Source: Hawksworthiomyces lignivorus
Lineage: Eukaryota; Ascomycota; Sordariomycetes; Ophiostomatales; Ophiostomataceae
Direction: 5' to 3'
NCBI GenBank assembly: GCA_002917075.1
Contig: NTMA01000054.1
Span: forward strand, 186,001-250,000
DNA: 64,000 bases
Within the stretch, counting starts at the first letter, position 1. Each line of letters opens with the position of its first letter. The position numbers and the translations under genes were made by a program. This document shows, piece by piece, positions 11,065 through 24,600 of this stretch. Below the pieces are notes generated by a model. It had not been told where the DNA came from, did no database searches, and was given only the letters and a program-made list of their open reading frames with translations.

Positions 11065-14000
11065 GAAGATTGTTCTGCAGTTCCCTGGAGAAAAAATGAC
11101 AGAACAAAAAAAAAAAAAAAGAAACAGAAGGGATGAGAAAATGAAAACCAGTATGACAAAAAGAAAATCCAGCGAGGGTCCGGCTCGCTGCGAGAAATAA
11201 TAATAAAAGGCGGGCTCCGTCTCAATACTAGTGTAGAGACGGGGGGAAAAAAAAAAAGCAAAAAAGGCAGAAAGAGTTTGAAGATATTCCTGAGGTTTTG
11301 TAAGTTAAAGGCGCATAGAAATGCAGACTTAACGAGAAAGATATGTTCGAACAAAGATACTTGACTAAGGTACTAAGAGACGAGGGGTCTTGGGAAAGGG
11401 AGGCAAACAGAGCAGAGAAAAGAACGGAATAGGAAAAGAGAATCAAAAGTGGTGAACTTCTTAACAGAATGTGTTGTCTTTGGTTGCCCAGGGGGAGGGG
11501 GTGGAGGTCAGAGGCATACCAGTTAGAGCAAGAAAAGTCTAAGATTGGTCAAATATCAGTGTGGGACTATTCAGAGTGCATGGAATGTGCGATCGATGCA
11601 TATAGGTACTGAAATGACTGGAATGGAGGCGAGGTAAGTATTGCTGCGTCTTGCTGCTAACATATGGTACCGGATGCAGGAATGCAAATCTTCTGTAAAT
11701 GATTGTGCCTTTTTGACTGAGACTTGTTTGTTTGTGATGATTTTTGCTAGAGACCACAGCAGCGAAGACGAAACAGAATAGCCGGTATTAAGGAAGAATG
11801 TAAATAAGCACTGTAACAGTGAAAAGTATCAGTAGGCCATGTCAGGACGTTGCTAAGAAAACGATGAAACAAGCCTTCTTGCGCGCTTTCATATGATGTT
11901 ACTGTTGCTGTGACTTCACGTTGCATGCCAGACCGCTGTACGGTAGAAGAAACTGGGCAGTGGCGGCAGGTAAACGAACAGACACAGTAAACTTACGCCT
12001 TTCAGACTGGTAATGAAAACCGGAAGTAAATAGATAGCGACGGAGAATAATTTTGAAATAGGCCAAGTAGAGTGTAACTGAAAAGTAATATCTCGACCAC
12101 CCGTGTCTTAATAATGATATGAAGCCGTTGGCAGTTTGAGGGATGCCGCGTGCTTGTGGATATTTGTTAGGCTGCTAAAAGCATGAAGAAATGTATTCGC
12201 AAGCAGCTATTTTCTTCTTCGTCTCGAGACAGATGATGGCGTGGACAACAGTAACGCTGATGACCATTAAAGGTCAAACGGTTTTGTTTTGGCTCAAGGC
12301 TAGCAACTTGTCAATCAGGCAAACAACTTAGCAGTCATGAAACCAAGACAAGGATCATACAACGGGAAGGGAGACAGAATAACTGCTCATTAAGACAGGC
12401 CGACGGTAGTAGATAGAAGAGAGAATGAAAGATGTGGATGCAAACGTGGAAGTAGGAGCGGAAGAGAATAGCAGATCAGGACCAAGCATGCGCACAAGGT
12501 TTGAGTCCCACTAGTTCTGGCCTGCAAACGGAAGCCGAGAAGAGGGAGGAAGCAGATGGAGACGTCTAGGCGAGGAAAGAAATAGAAACAGTTTTAAGTA
12601 AAGAGAAAAATAGAAATTCCAAAAGACCCGAGACTATGTATTTCTGAAATAACGCATGTAATGAAGATGAAGGTCTAGGAAGGAAATGAGGAATGTGAAA
12701 CAAGAGGTAAGAACAAGATGGAGGTGCGAAATCAGGAAAGATATCACGAGAAAAGGGGGAGAGCTCTTAAGAGAAGAAATTAAGTATGGGAATTGTAGAA
12801 ACGAACACAGGATACGATAGGATGTCCTCGAGGAAAATATTATCCATTTAGGAAAGGGATAAAGAAAGCAGTAGTGATAGAGAGAGCACTCCTAGTTTGA
12901 GGCGAAAGGGAGACAGGAAAGGAAAGGTAAAAGGCAGGACACGTCTCTCTTAGGAACAGCTGTACGACAATGCCGAAGTAAAAAGGAGAACAGACAGAAA
13001 GATGTCAAGATCCTTTCGAAAAGAGGAACTGGTATGGCACAGCCAGAAGAAGTAGATATAAAATATGTGTCTTGTCATTTTTACTTTTATTTTTACATTC
13101 TTGTCCTAGAGCCTGCACGAGAGAAGTATAGACGACAGTACTAGACAAATAGAGGGAAATCTGCAAGGAGAATGTGATAATACAATATGTAGGTCCTTCT
13201 TGACCTACGTCAAATCTTGGATAGTAATTCTGTGGCTAGGATGCTCTCAACTTTTTTTGCTTCTTTTTTTTATGAGTTTCCCTTTCACCTCCATGTGCTT
13301 GCTTTTTTTCGGTCTCTTTTCTTTTATTAGTTTTTCTCCTCGCTTGTCTGGCAAGGTTGCCTCCACTCGGCTCTGCTCCTTTTGATATTCGTTCTCGCCC
13401 AGACTCAAAGATGGCATAGGAGTAAAGGATAGCATGCAGGGGGGGAGGGGGTAGCAGAGAAAATAGAAGAGGGAGGGGAAGGGGGGTGAAGAGAGAAGGA
13501 CGTATGTTCCGGGACATTTGGATCAATGGTCAGCCGTTGAATGCAAGAATTTCGTACTTGTGGTCTACCCGAACCATGCAAGGGCCAAAGGGGCAATGAG
13601 AGAATAGAGAGGCAAATAAGAAAGCAAAATCAGGAAGAATAAGGAATAAAAATGGATAGAAAATAAATAAATAAAAAATGAGAAAAGGACGAGACGACAA
13701 TTCAGCGAGCTGCATGCATTCAGTCCATCTACGGGAGGGCCACGGCTGTGCGTTGAGGTTCTGCAAGGTATGTAGGCCACTGCTCTCAGCGTAAAATTCG
13801 TGGAGGGGCGCGGGGCAGATAGCAGGTCCAAATTTAAGAGCACATGAATGACTACTTCCACAGCTTCAGGGAGTTTGCCGCTTCTTTTTTTTTTTACCCA
13901 TTTGAGGTTGGTCTTTCATCTCAGAGAGAAGTTTTTTGCTCCACGGAGAGAGGAGCAGAGGTTGAGAGAAATGGAGACATCATAGGGAGAGAAATGGGCA

Positions 14001-14196
14001 GTAAAATGAAGTGAGAGGGAAATGCACAGGATAAATCAGATAACGGACAACATGAGCAAGGCACCGAGCAAGAAGAGTGTCCTTTAGTTTGGGTTGGGGA
14101 TGCGGCCTCTGGTTGAGCAAGGATCCAAGAAAGCTCCAAGTTCGTATGTATGTACAGCGATGCTGCTGCAGTCGTAGGTCCTCCATTCTCGGGTTG

Positions 14197-14204
14197 TCGC
14201 GTTA
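14197..14204 (+). promoter_or_regulatory. Candidate StuA-type response element upstream of medA
   Basis: TCGCGTTA fits the published consensus (A/T)CGCG(T/A)N(A/C). It lies about 3.1 kb upstream of the medA ATG. One match in 10 kb is close to what chance gives, so the weight is low. Confidence 0.2.
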
Positions 14205-14452
14205 GGGGTGTTTACAGATGCAGCTGGTGTACGGCTAGTGGGAGGTGTGGATTTATAAACATAAATATATATCTTTATTGGTTAGTATTGTGGATGTGTG
14301 GAGCGCCTTCTACAGGGCCCCCCTTGTACGAGTAAATCTAATAGCCTGCCATCGCTCGCTGTAGTTTAGTTGATGAGGGAGGACAATTTTCCCTCTTCCT
14401 GGTCACATTTTCTTTCCGCCCTCCAGCTTTCACAGATCACCGACGGTATGTA

Positions 14453-14468
14453 GTATGTACGTACATAC
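14453..14468. repeat. 16-bp perfect palindrome
   Basis: GTATGTAC followed directly by its reverse complement GTACATAC, in the medA upstream region. Related GTATGTAT and ATGTAC strings occur nearby at about 14144-14155 and 14443-14452. Could be a dimer site or a chance feature of TA/GT-rich DNA. Confidence 0.4.
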
Positions 14469-17400
14469 GTCGTAGGAATCACTTGGGGGTCACTAGTCTG
14501 TGCTTTGCGGATCATTAACCAGGGTATGCCCACCTTTTTCTCTCCGCTCGTTAGAATCTCGCAGTGCCGAAGTGGTGGAGGTAGAGGCGCGAAATGGGTG
14601 GGATTTCACGCCTCGAAATGAAAATAGATGTAAGACTGACTAGGCAGGTAGAACATGTTTTTTTTTTTTTATCATCAGGAAAATTACTCTCTGTAGCCGT
14701 TTATTTCCTGTCCTACGGGTCAGTTGTATCTTCGAAAGTAAGTGAAGGTGTTTCGGCGCATCCCGGGCGGGCCTGTTGGTTGTACGGAGGGTTCTCCAGA
14801 TTGAGATCCTCCCTGCGTCTTGTTATTTCTTTTTCGTTCCTAGTTTTTCGCCTCTCTTTCGCCCTTGCTGTTCTCCCTACTGTAGTTCTCTTGTCCTTGT
14901 GTGCTGTTTTCTGCTCGCCAGGGATACGGAACCTTGTTTCCCATATAGGTCAGCCTGGTAAGAGCGTCTCTAAGATTCTTGCAAGGACGCATGGTTCGTA
15001 CTAAATAATAAGGCCAAAGCTTGCAGATCAGCCGATGAAGCCCATGCGCGTCAAGCAATAAGACTTCACACCCTCGTTAAAAGGTAAAGTACTCGATCAA
15101 AAGCCATTCTTGTAACCGCATCCCACCATGAGCGTAGTGGATCAGAGCGAAGGCCCACAGTGTGGAGTGCTCGCACCTGCAAAAGAAAAGAAAACATCCC
15201 CCTCTCGGATCAAAAGGCGGCCGTGTGTTGGTACGTGCTCATGGCCCAAGATTCTAATGTCCGTGTCTTCCATTAGCATAGTGGCTCACGGGAGCCAAAG
15301 AAATATGCCGAGCTGGAAACAAGTTAGCGCAATGTCAGTTCCATTGTCTCGTATCCATTTTCAAGTCATATTCTTGAAATTCCCGGGCTATCGCGGTGAA
15401 ATCCTATTGGCCAGTTGTGACAGCAACTATGTGTGCAAATGCTGCTTAAGATGGGAGAGCTGCAGGCACCTGTAAAATGGTACAGGAATGTGGAGGAGAA
15501 GATTTAGGGTGTTGATTAAGAGCACGAGTATATCGTAGGTATGTAAGGGAGATGATAGGATATATATGTACATAAGTAATGTAAAAGCAGCTTATGCGGA
15601 GAATTACTTGCAAGATGGGCGAAGTGCATGATGTATCCCATCTTTACACTTACACTTGTAAATGTCTGTAACAATAGCTGTACCCTGTTTTCACTCTGTT
15701 TGTAACACTCGCCCTTTTTAGCTCAGCTTGGAATTGTAATGTAATATGCAGCTAATCAATGCAGATGGTCGTCATCTTATCGCTCTTGTAGCATCTTTTT
15801 TTGTATCTGTTCTTCTGCCCTAGTATCTTCCGTTTTATTGTTCCGTTGTTTTCTTTTTCAGGTGTCTCGTCTTTTAGTTCCTGGTCATTTCAGCGTGCGA
15901 AGTGGCGTCGTGAGAGATGCGAACTTATGGTGAAATGGAATACATTTCTTCTTCTTGTTTTATGGGTGCTGCTTGCCAGTGTACAACATGTGAGTGTTTT
16001 TGTGCTTTTGTACGTTTAAAAAAGGAATTTTTTTCTTCTCATATCATATTCAGGTCAGTTGTGAAGACGGACATCCGCCTTTAACCCCCAATTATTAACC
16101 TATTTTCCCTTCATATATTTGAAATTGTCTACTCTTTCTTTGCTCGCTCTGGGATATTATTCTTATTTGTTTCTTCAACTTCGTGTTCTTCATCTTCTTC
16201 TACTTCTTCCAATACTATACCTTCTCTTCGTTCTAGTCAGTTTCTCCTATAGCAACTGCGGGAGACCTCATGTCACAGAAGCCAAGCCAAATATTTCATC
16301 TGCAGAAAAGACGCAGAATATAAACACAACGTATTAGAGACAAAAAAGTAGCTGATAGCAGAAAGCTGACTCCAAAGGCCCACGACCAGTTATGGAAAAT
16401 TAAATAATTCGACAGGAAAAATGAGCAAAAGATAATCCAAGAGACAGAGAGAAAAAAAAGGTCGGGTGGAAAGGTTAAGGTCAGCTAACTGCTGTGTAAG
16501 CCTTGGGTGAAGGCAAATGTGTAAGGCGATAGTGCAAGGCTCTTGGTCTTATCAACCGTTTCCAAGAGCCAAGGGAATGATTATTATCATATCTATTATA
16601 TACGTACTCGATATAAGAAACTATAGAGACATTACGAGTTGGTGACCACGATATCATCCTGTCTAAGGCTAGTTTAGGCGACAGAGAGGGCAGTGCCAGA
16701 CTAACTGTAGTGGTTAAAATCAAGTTCTTAATTGTCTCCTTAGTTTGCTTACCGTCTCTGGGATATTAGAAACAGATGGAAAGAGAGTGACACAGACCGT
16801 AAATGTCTGGTAGTAAAAAACCCTTATAAAGAAGTGAGGGAATTGACTTATCTTGTGACTGGACTTAATGAAAGGAAATAAAAGACCATCGGATTACACG
16901 TAGGTGAGGCGGCAACTGGAGTCGCCATGTTGTAATGGTCGATCACATAGAAGCAGCGCCAGCAAATTCTGTACGCCCTCAGCTGGAATAATCTGTACAT
17001 AAAGGTCTTGAATGAAGCAGAAAATCTTACGAGATATAATTTTGAACCTAGCTATCAGAGGAGGGATTGGACGAGTAAATATTTGGCTTTAAGCATATTA
17101 TATAATAATAAAGCACAAGAAGTAGAAGGAAACATTATTGGGCCATGAGAGAGACGCGACATGTGGCGTATATCCAAATACAATGAATCAGGACAAAAAT
17201 GGAGGCGAATATTCTCAGGCAAAGATTCCTCTTTTCTCGAGGATTGCCGAGACTTAGTACAAGAGGAGGGGAAAGGGAAGCAATACCACACACATATTTT
17301 ATCGTCTACTTCAACCAATAGCTTACGCGACTCGTTATTTTATCTTTACTCCAGCAGAAAAGAGAAATATCAGCGGAAATACCGATATACCAAGTATTTC

Positions 17401-20400
17401 TTGCTCACTAGAGAAAGTATCTAGGGGAAAGAATCAAAAATTATATCTCGAGGATTTAATACCAAATTCAGCTTATCAAAGGAGCCTGTGTTTCAACGTA
17501 ACAGCTACTAGATAGAAGTAGGTACAAACAATAAAAATGGAAGAGAACGTTACTACAAACGACGAGTATGCTTTTCTGATTTTGCCTTCTGAAAGTTCTC
17601 GTCATAGCCCATATTTGAAGTAGCTTTCAGCAATCCGCAGAAACCAAACCGAACCAGGAGAGGGAACTCAATCTATATTTTGTTACAAGTTTACAGTAGT
17701 CATCTCTTTGAGAAGGACGGTATATGAACAAAAGTGTGCTGTGTGACTTAACCCACAAACTTTTAACAGCCTAACCTAGAGAGATGGTGGGGGTGGGGGT
17801 TGATTCAGAATGCGGCTCTCTTTACAAGACCCAATAACAACACTGTAAAAGTTTTGGATAAAGTAGGGACTCATCTCCCAAAGAAAAAAGAAGTCGAAAG
17901 TGAGATATGTCTCGATGACTCTCTCTACTACAGCACTGTAATATGTTTTACATATATGCTAGGCGTCGATCAAATCCGTTAACGAACAATTAATTTTTTG
18001 GTCCGCTGATCGTTCATACGAGGTTTACAAAAGTTCCTGGCATGGACGGCGATGGTAGTTCATTTATCGTGTGAAAGGCGTACTATTTGTATGCGTCTAA
18101 TACATATGACAATACTTAGGGCCATTGAGTTAACTGCTCTTCTCTTCACACTATTCGGTTGCCTCCGTGCTGTAGTTCCTTTTCTACTTCACGGATTGCG
18201 CAGTTTTCTGGCTGCTCTGTTGTTAATCTTCGTCGTAGTCTGCATGTCGAGACATATTCAAAATGCAGCTTCGCAGTGGTGAGAGCCGCCCAATCACGCT
18301 CTATTATACTCGAAACTATGCGCACTATTCTGCTCGACAACACCTGGTCACCGACTAGTCGCTAATCGGTCATTTAGGTTTGTACATTAGGAGAGACATA
18401 AGAGGAAATGCTTCGCGGATATTTGAAATTCCAGCCGCCGGTGGGAACGTTTCTGTCCAACACAATATTCTCTCCCTGAGAGAATAAACAAACGACGCCA
18501 TCGGACGTAGCAACTGAATGTCATATAAGCAGATACGAGTCAAGCAGTATGTAGTACCTCCATGCTGCACTCTGAGGCTCTACTCACCGCGAAATTCAAG
18601 TAGATACAGAGAGAAAACTTGTGAAAGCGGGAAGATACTCCAGCAACACAGGCTTGTGAATTCTATGGACCATTGTGCAATGGTCCTTTTTCTCTTGGTG
18701 ATATTTATCCTCTTCCCCTTTTGCAGTTTGGCCTTCTTCCAACACATCTTAAAAAGCTCGGGCGAACAAAGTTCATCGCGTACGAATATGAAGAGCCTCG
18801 GATCTTGAAGGGCTCTACAACATGACAGTTTGCTTGCCGCAGTGACCCTCTTTGCGGATCATTGAGAAACTTCTCCAGGAAGCATAACAGCGAGATGGTA
18901 GATTCAATGCATACCATATCATAATTTGGTCACTAAAGGTCGACAATTTCATCGAATCCCACTAACTTGCCAGCCGCATGGCCCAGTCTCTCAGCTAATA
19001 TACCTAACGTATGTTAGCACCAACTTTCAGAGCTATCCGCTCTCTAACATTGAAGCGGCCCTGCTCTTTCTCCCAGCGATGTCGACAAAGGCCTTAAAGT
19101 CAGTGTGCATCTTCGTACACATGTGGTAGTATTTCAAAACTCCTCCGGAAGTATTGTGGAGTCTCAGTTGCTCCCTGAAGTCCAGAGTTATTTAATACCA
19201 TGCACACTTTTTTCTGTCCCCAGCTGACGCCTAAAAACAAATCAATACTGATCTGCTTGGCTAATAAAATACTGGCGAATTGTTAAACTTGGCAGCAAAA
19301 GCCAAAAGTAATAAATAATAAAATAAATTTTAAGAAAGAAACAAAAAGAAAAGAAAAAAGGAAAAAAAAAAAGCCAAAGAGAATGCAAACACAAAATGGC
19401 TTCGAAAGACGACAATGCGAAAGACTCAGGAGCGTTCTGTCGTTACAATCTTTTCTCCTGCCTTTCTAATTATTCTTTTGCCAGATCACTCACTATCAGC
19501 GAGAGAAAGAGATACAACAATTTCCTAAACACAGAGAAGAAAAAAAATGAAATCGTGAATACACGTCGTTATGCATCCTCCACTCTCGTCCTTCTAATTT
19601 GACTCGACGAGAACAACATGGTGGACAAGATAAACATCTCACATCACTTACACTTATCTATGAGATACATTGCGGTGTGGGTGGCATTTCTAGCTTCCAC
19701 CAAGCCAGACAGCAATGTGTTAGCGCTACATCTCGCGTACATAGTACACAATGGGGATGAAGCCGCGAGCTGAAAACTCTGCACGAAGCAATATTCAGTT
19801 AATTTACGACGAAATAATATGCCCCTCCGGTTTGTTTCCTGAAGCTATAAAGTGTTCGCCCTTCCAATCCTACGCCATAGCTGCCTACACCTCTATTGCC
19901 TTACACCTCTGTTACGTGTTGTTTACCCAGGCATTACCGCGTTTTGCCCCTGTAATCACCTCTAGTAGCGTAGCATTGCATACCCGAAGAAGCACACTTT
20001 CTCATGTCGTCAATTCTATTGTCCGCTTCATCTGGTAGCTTTTCTCGACCAAGATTTTAAAATACCTAATGCCAACTACTCGCTTTTGTGGAGGGCGTGT
20101 GCGTTAAATGTCGCAAGCGAGGGCGGACTGTGAGAAAATGATCTGCGACCAGGGTAGCCCAAGGATTGGACGGAGAGACTACTTGTAAGCTGCAAGCAAG
20201 GGAGGAGGCGGTTTACAAGAGTCGCATAAACGCTAGACCAGTTTGAGTTTACGGCAAGAAGCAAAATCGAACGGAGAAGGCGAGCACAGCGAAGGAAAAC
20301 AATGGCCTGGTGGAGGGAAACGGCACCAGGAAGTGTAAACTCTACGACGAAGGGAGAAATTTCCCAGAGAGAGATGATGATCAGTAGAGTGTGGGCTTTG

Positions 20401-20956
20401 CCACCATCCAAAGAGAACACCTACCGGGTATGATTCACCTCGGAAAATGGTGCTCGTTTAAATCTTTCGTTGAGAGCATAAACATAAGATCCTGGTCGGA
20501 AAGAAGCATGTTGTTTTTCAAGCAAAGCAAAGAATAAAATGAAGAAGAAGCGCACTGTATATGAGCGATATGCTCTGCGTATATGCCACATGTGACGAAG
20601 TACTTCACTAAGCCGGGGTAAAGAGGCAGAAGCTAAACAAGTAAAAATAGGCATGAATCAGAAAAGAAGAGCGCACAGCATGGACATCATTGAGGTCCAG
20701 GCAAAAATGATGAAAGTAAAGGGGGAAGGGAAGAAGAGAGACACAAAAAATGGTCTGAGGCAGAGAGAAGGCAAAGACAAAGAAGCAAATAACGATGATA
20801 GGATCCTCACGGATCGTTCTCGGGTCCACCCCGCTCCTTGCATTGGGAGAAAGTCTCACCTCAACTCTCCGGTCCTTTTTTTTGCTTCTTTGCATCGCAT
20901 TTCTTATTCGTGGCTCATTTTTTTTTCTTTTTTTCTTGTTCTTTTTCTTTTGTAAA

Positions 20957-20999
20957 CCTCCCCCCCCTCCCCCCCCAAAAAAAAACTAAAAAAAAAAAA
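20957..20999. repeat. Poly-C then poly-A homopolymer block
   Basis: Two C runs broken by a T, followed directly by two A runs broken by CT. Low-complexity DNA inside the gene-free region upstream of medA. Assembly length here may be unreliable. Confidence 0.7.
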
Positions 21000-21621
21000 A
21001 TTAGATTCATGAACGGCTGTTGGCAAGGGAGGCCTTCCTGTATTAAAAAAGGGACGTGGCCACGAGACATGACTCTGATCCCTACTTGTTCACAACGATC
21101 AGAATGGATGTCGGTCTTGATTACGGGCATAACTATAATTGTTGGGAATAGGTTAGATCAATACCGCTTCTAGTAAGAAAACGTAATGGGGAAGTCTCAG
21201 CAATTTTGTTATTGGTGGGGAATAGCCTTAGACATTTCGTGTTATGGAGTCCTCAAGCGACAAAAGCGTACTGATAATTCAGCTCACGGCTCTAGTAGGT
21301 TATGGAAACAAGGCCTGGAAATCGTGAAACTCTAATACGAGGACTTCTTAGTGTGTTTTGCTCTAACATTAACCACTGGCTGTTCCCCAGAGAAGGCATT
21401 CCGAACTCGACCACTGGCAACTTTATCTCCTTCGTGGTCATCACGGTCACAACAGACTATTAACTCGAATTTTTGCCAAGGAACCTTACACGAGAAGAGG
21501 CCGTTGGCCTTAGACAAGTGCCTCTACACTGCATAAATTGAAGCGTTCTTGATCTGTAGTAGCTCGCGAAGAAGCTCCTTGAAAAAAAGAATATGGTAAG
21601 GAGCCTCCGTATGAGTGATAC

Positions 21622-24600
21622 TTATTTCAGACCTTCCAGGAGACCCTCCAGGTTCGTCCAGCCTGGACTACCCTCCCAGGAATCCTTTCCCTTGCTCATT
21701 ATACTTCGTATCGCACTGCGGGCCTTCATCTTCCACCGGTTGCCCATTGTAGGGACATCTGGACCGTAATTCTCCAAGACCGACACAAGCTCGTCCGTCC
21801 GAGATACAACCCGATCCCAGGCATCGGCATTCTCAAGCCAATTAGACTCTTCTTCTTCCTTATAACTGTCACTACCTTCACGGCGAGCCGCCATTGTTGA
21901 TCCAAGCGTCCCACTAGCGGCAACACCGCCAACTGCCGCTCGCCAGCCCTTCTCGGCGGCATCAATGGCACCCGCTATGTTACCGCGCCAGATGCGCTCT
22001 CGTGTAACAAGCTCCCAAAGCTCACTGCGCTTTGTGATCAAGGGGACAATGATGTTCTCAACCAAGTCACAAACGGCTTTCTCCTGAGAGCCATGGCGCG
22101 GTATGCCGTCCGCAGGCGGCTTGGGCCTGGAGAGGACAGCTTCATTTAAAAGTAGACGCAGCACGTCAATATCTATGGCGTCCTCCGTATTTCGTACAGC
22201 AAGGATATTTCGGAGTGCTAGGATAATATCACCAACGGCCGGTGGGCGCATTCGAGAAGCAAGTGTGATGACATTATCCCAAATGCGCCAGTTACCATGT
22301 GAAATTGTAGCACCGCGCTTGAATGCAGACAGTGACTGAGACAGTAGTGTAGCGGGATCTTTTCTCGCCGTACTGCCTATTCGTGTCCGTACCTCATCAC
22401 CCTCAACGACCTCTTCATCGTCTGTCTCCCTTCCTCCTTCCATCGCCAACTGCGGTTCCTCATCTTCGTTTTCTCGCATTTGTTTTGTCGTCTCTTTTTG
22501 CTCCTTCACGGTTTCTGTATACAAGCTATACAGTGCGCTCCCTAAATTGCTCCACGTGCGCGCATCTTCGCCGCCGACAATATCACCTGCTGAAGAAATA
22601 GCTCGGCCAAAAGCTTCAGCAGCATCTGCAAACAAACCAAGGCGCAAGTTTATGTCACCAAGACGGTTCCACAGCTGAGGATTCAGCCGGTTGGCGCTGA
22701 CTGCTTTCTGGTATGCATCATGGGCCTTGTCCCAGTCATGTTGCTGCAGATAATGCTCGCCCAGTGACCGCTGCGCACGAGAATAGCGATTTTTTGATAA
22801 CTCCCAGGCACGCTCATAGTATTTTGGTTCTGATTCGATGTCTCCTAGGATACAGAATAGTCTAGGGGCATTTGAAGGTGGCGGGTCACGCTCAGGACCG
22901 GTAAAGTCAGCTGGCCGCAAAGTCAAGACGTCCAGCTCTGTACTCTCATCACCATATTTTGGCTCTAAGGAGGAGTCGGTCGCAGAGAATAGCTGCCATC
23001 GCAACAAAGCTCTCGCTTTTTCTTCACCGCCAGCACCTCTACCTCCCTCATCATCCATTTTAGAATCTGTCGCCAAGCAGAGGGCAACTTCGGCCCAGAG
23101 TCGTAGCCGCTTGAAGATCTCAAGAGCCGAAATAAGTGAACCAACACCGGCCCACGCAAATGCCAATTCGGACTCGAGGTGCCAGCGTGGAGGGGTCGAC
23201 AATGCATGAATGTACCGAAGCCGGACTTGTGGTGGTGCCTGCTCGTTTTGCTTTGCTTCTGGGAAAAAAGATGTGGCTTTGTTGAGGGGAGTTTCTACAC
23301 TTGGTGCCGTTACTTCGATTGCCGGTATTGGAAACCCGACCTTCTTCTTCTTTATTTCGCCATCTTCAATTTCCTCCGCTATAAGGTCTATTTTTTGAGT
23401 TGAATCAGTTTCGACAATGACTTGATCGACCATGGCCTGCATCTGCAGTACACCTCTCTCAACTGTGCGGCTCCGGTGTAGCTCGATCCGAGACCGGACA
23501 ATTAGAGCCTGTGAATAGATCTGCCAATTTGTCGCCTTGTCAGAGAGCACGCGCGTTGCGTACGGTAGAATTTCTTCCAAAGTGAGAGAATCTGCCGGTG
23601 AAAATGCGTCCTTCAAGGTAGCTATCGACAAAAGAATAATTTGGTCAAGCGGTGACAACTGTGGTTGGTCGTTGGGAGCCAGAGTCTGTAGCGAGAACGG
23701 CACGTCACTGGTTGTTGTCGACGTCTCTGTTGTCGTATTCATCGATTGTTCTTGTTTGTTTTCATGTTTTGTAGCTTTCTTCGACTCGGAAAAATCGATG
23801 TTCTCAAGCAGGGTGTCGTTGTTGAGCTGTAGCGCCTGTGGGATTGCTGCTACTGCGGCCTCCTTCTCCTCTGATTTTGCATCAGCTTGCACGCCAATAT
23901 CCACGCTTGCCTCACTTCTCGCCAGAACAACGAGCTGGCTAGTACTCTTCTCTTGGAATCGGGTTCGTTTGCCCAGTGCACCAGACAGAACGTATTCGAA
24001 GTGGTTCAGTTTCGACGCCGCATCAAGCGCCTCCTGGGCCTTTGCATCTAACCCCAGCATGGCATAAACGTTGGCCTTCTCCAGAAAGAACTGCACTCTA
24101 GCTTGCCTGTTGAAGGTGCTATCTATGTCAAAGTGTGCTTCTGCTTCATTTAAACACTGCCGAATAAGCTCTTGTAAGCTAGGTAAATCGCTCCACTGCG
24201 TCATCTTGTTGAATACAGAACCAGGCCCTGGGTTCGGCTCCGTTAAGAGCTTGTAGTGCCAAGTATGGATACGCAACTTTAGCCAAGCTAGATTCCTTTC
24301 TGCTGGGTCCGCCTCCTTCTCTCCTGCATTTCTGTCGACCACTGGTTGTTTCGGTAGATCGTGGCGAGAGAAATAGTCCAAAAACAACCATCTTGCTAAA
24401 CAAAACAGCTCAATATGCGGAATATAGGGGTAAACAGAGACACCATCAACATCTAAACTAGACAGGCAAGCTCGTCTCAGAGGTATTGGCGCCTCCACCG
24501 ATTCCTCGATCCGGGAAAACAAATGCTCGACTTGCTGTACAGACTCAACCACCGGCCCTGTCACGTTAGCCTGTAAGAAGGCTGACAGAGAAGCCAAGCC

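Larger units (their letters stand above)
11065..21621. other. 10.5-kb region upstream of medA with no supported protein gene
   Basis: The longest gene-free stretch in the window. From 11065 to about 14.1 kb the plus strand is strongly purine-rich (sense pyrimidine-rich for medA), as in fungal promoters and leaders. From about 14.6 to 16.3 kb the plus strand is instead T/C-rich. Open frames are short (136 codons or fewer) and low in complexity; none shows a domain. It holds an A15-type run near 11107, G-rich runs near 13440 and 17790, a C/A homopolymer block near 20957-20999, a 16-bp palindrome at 14453-14468 and one StuA-type site at 14197-14204. It probably contains medA leader and promoter, the 3' region of the EMW1-like gene and possibly non-coding transcripts. 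The last point is inference. Confidence 0.5.

Noticed and set aside
11065..14200. BrlA-type AGGGA/G sites upstream of medA
   Set aside because: Numerous matches are expected because the strand is purine-rich; no informative cluster stood out.
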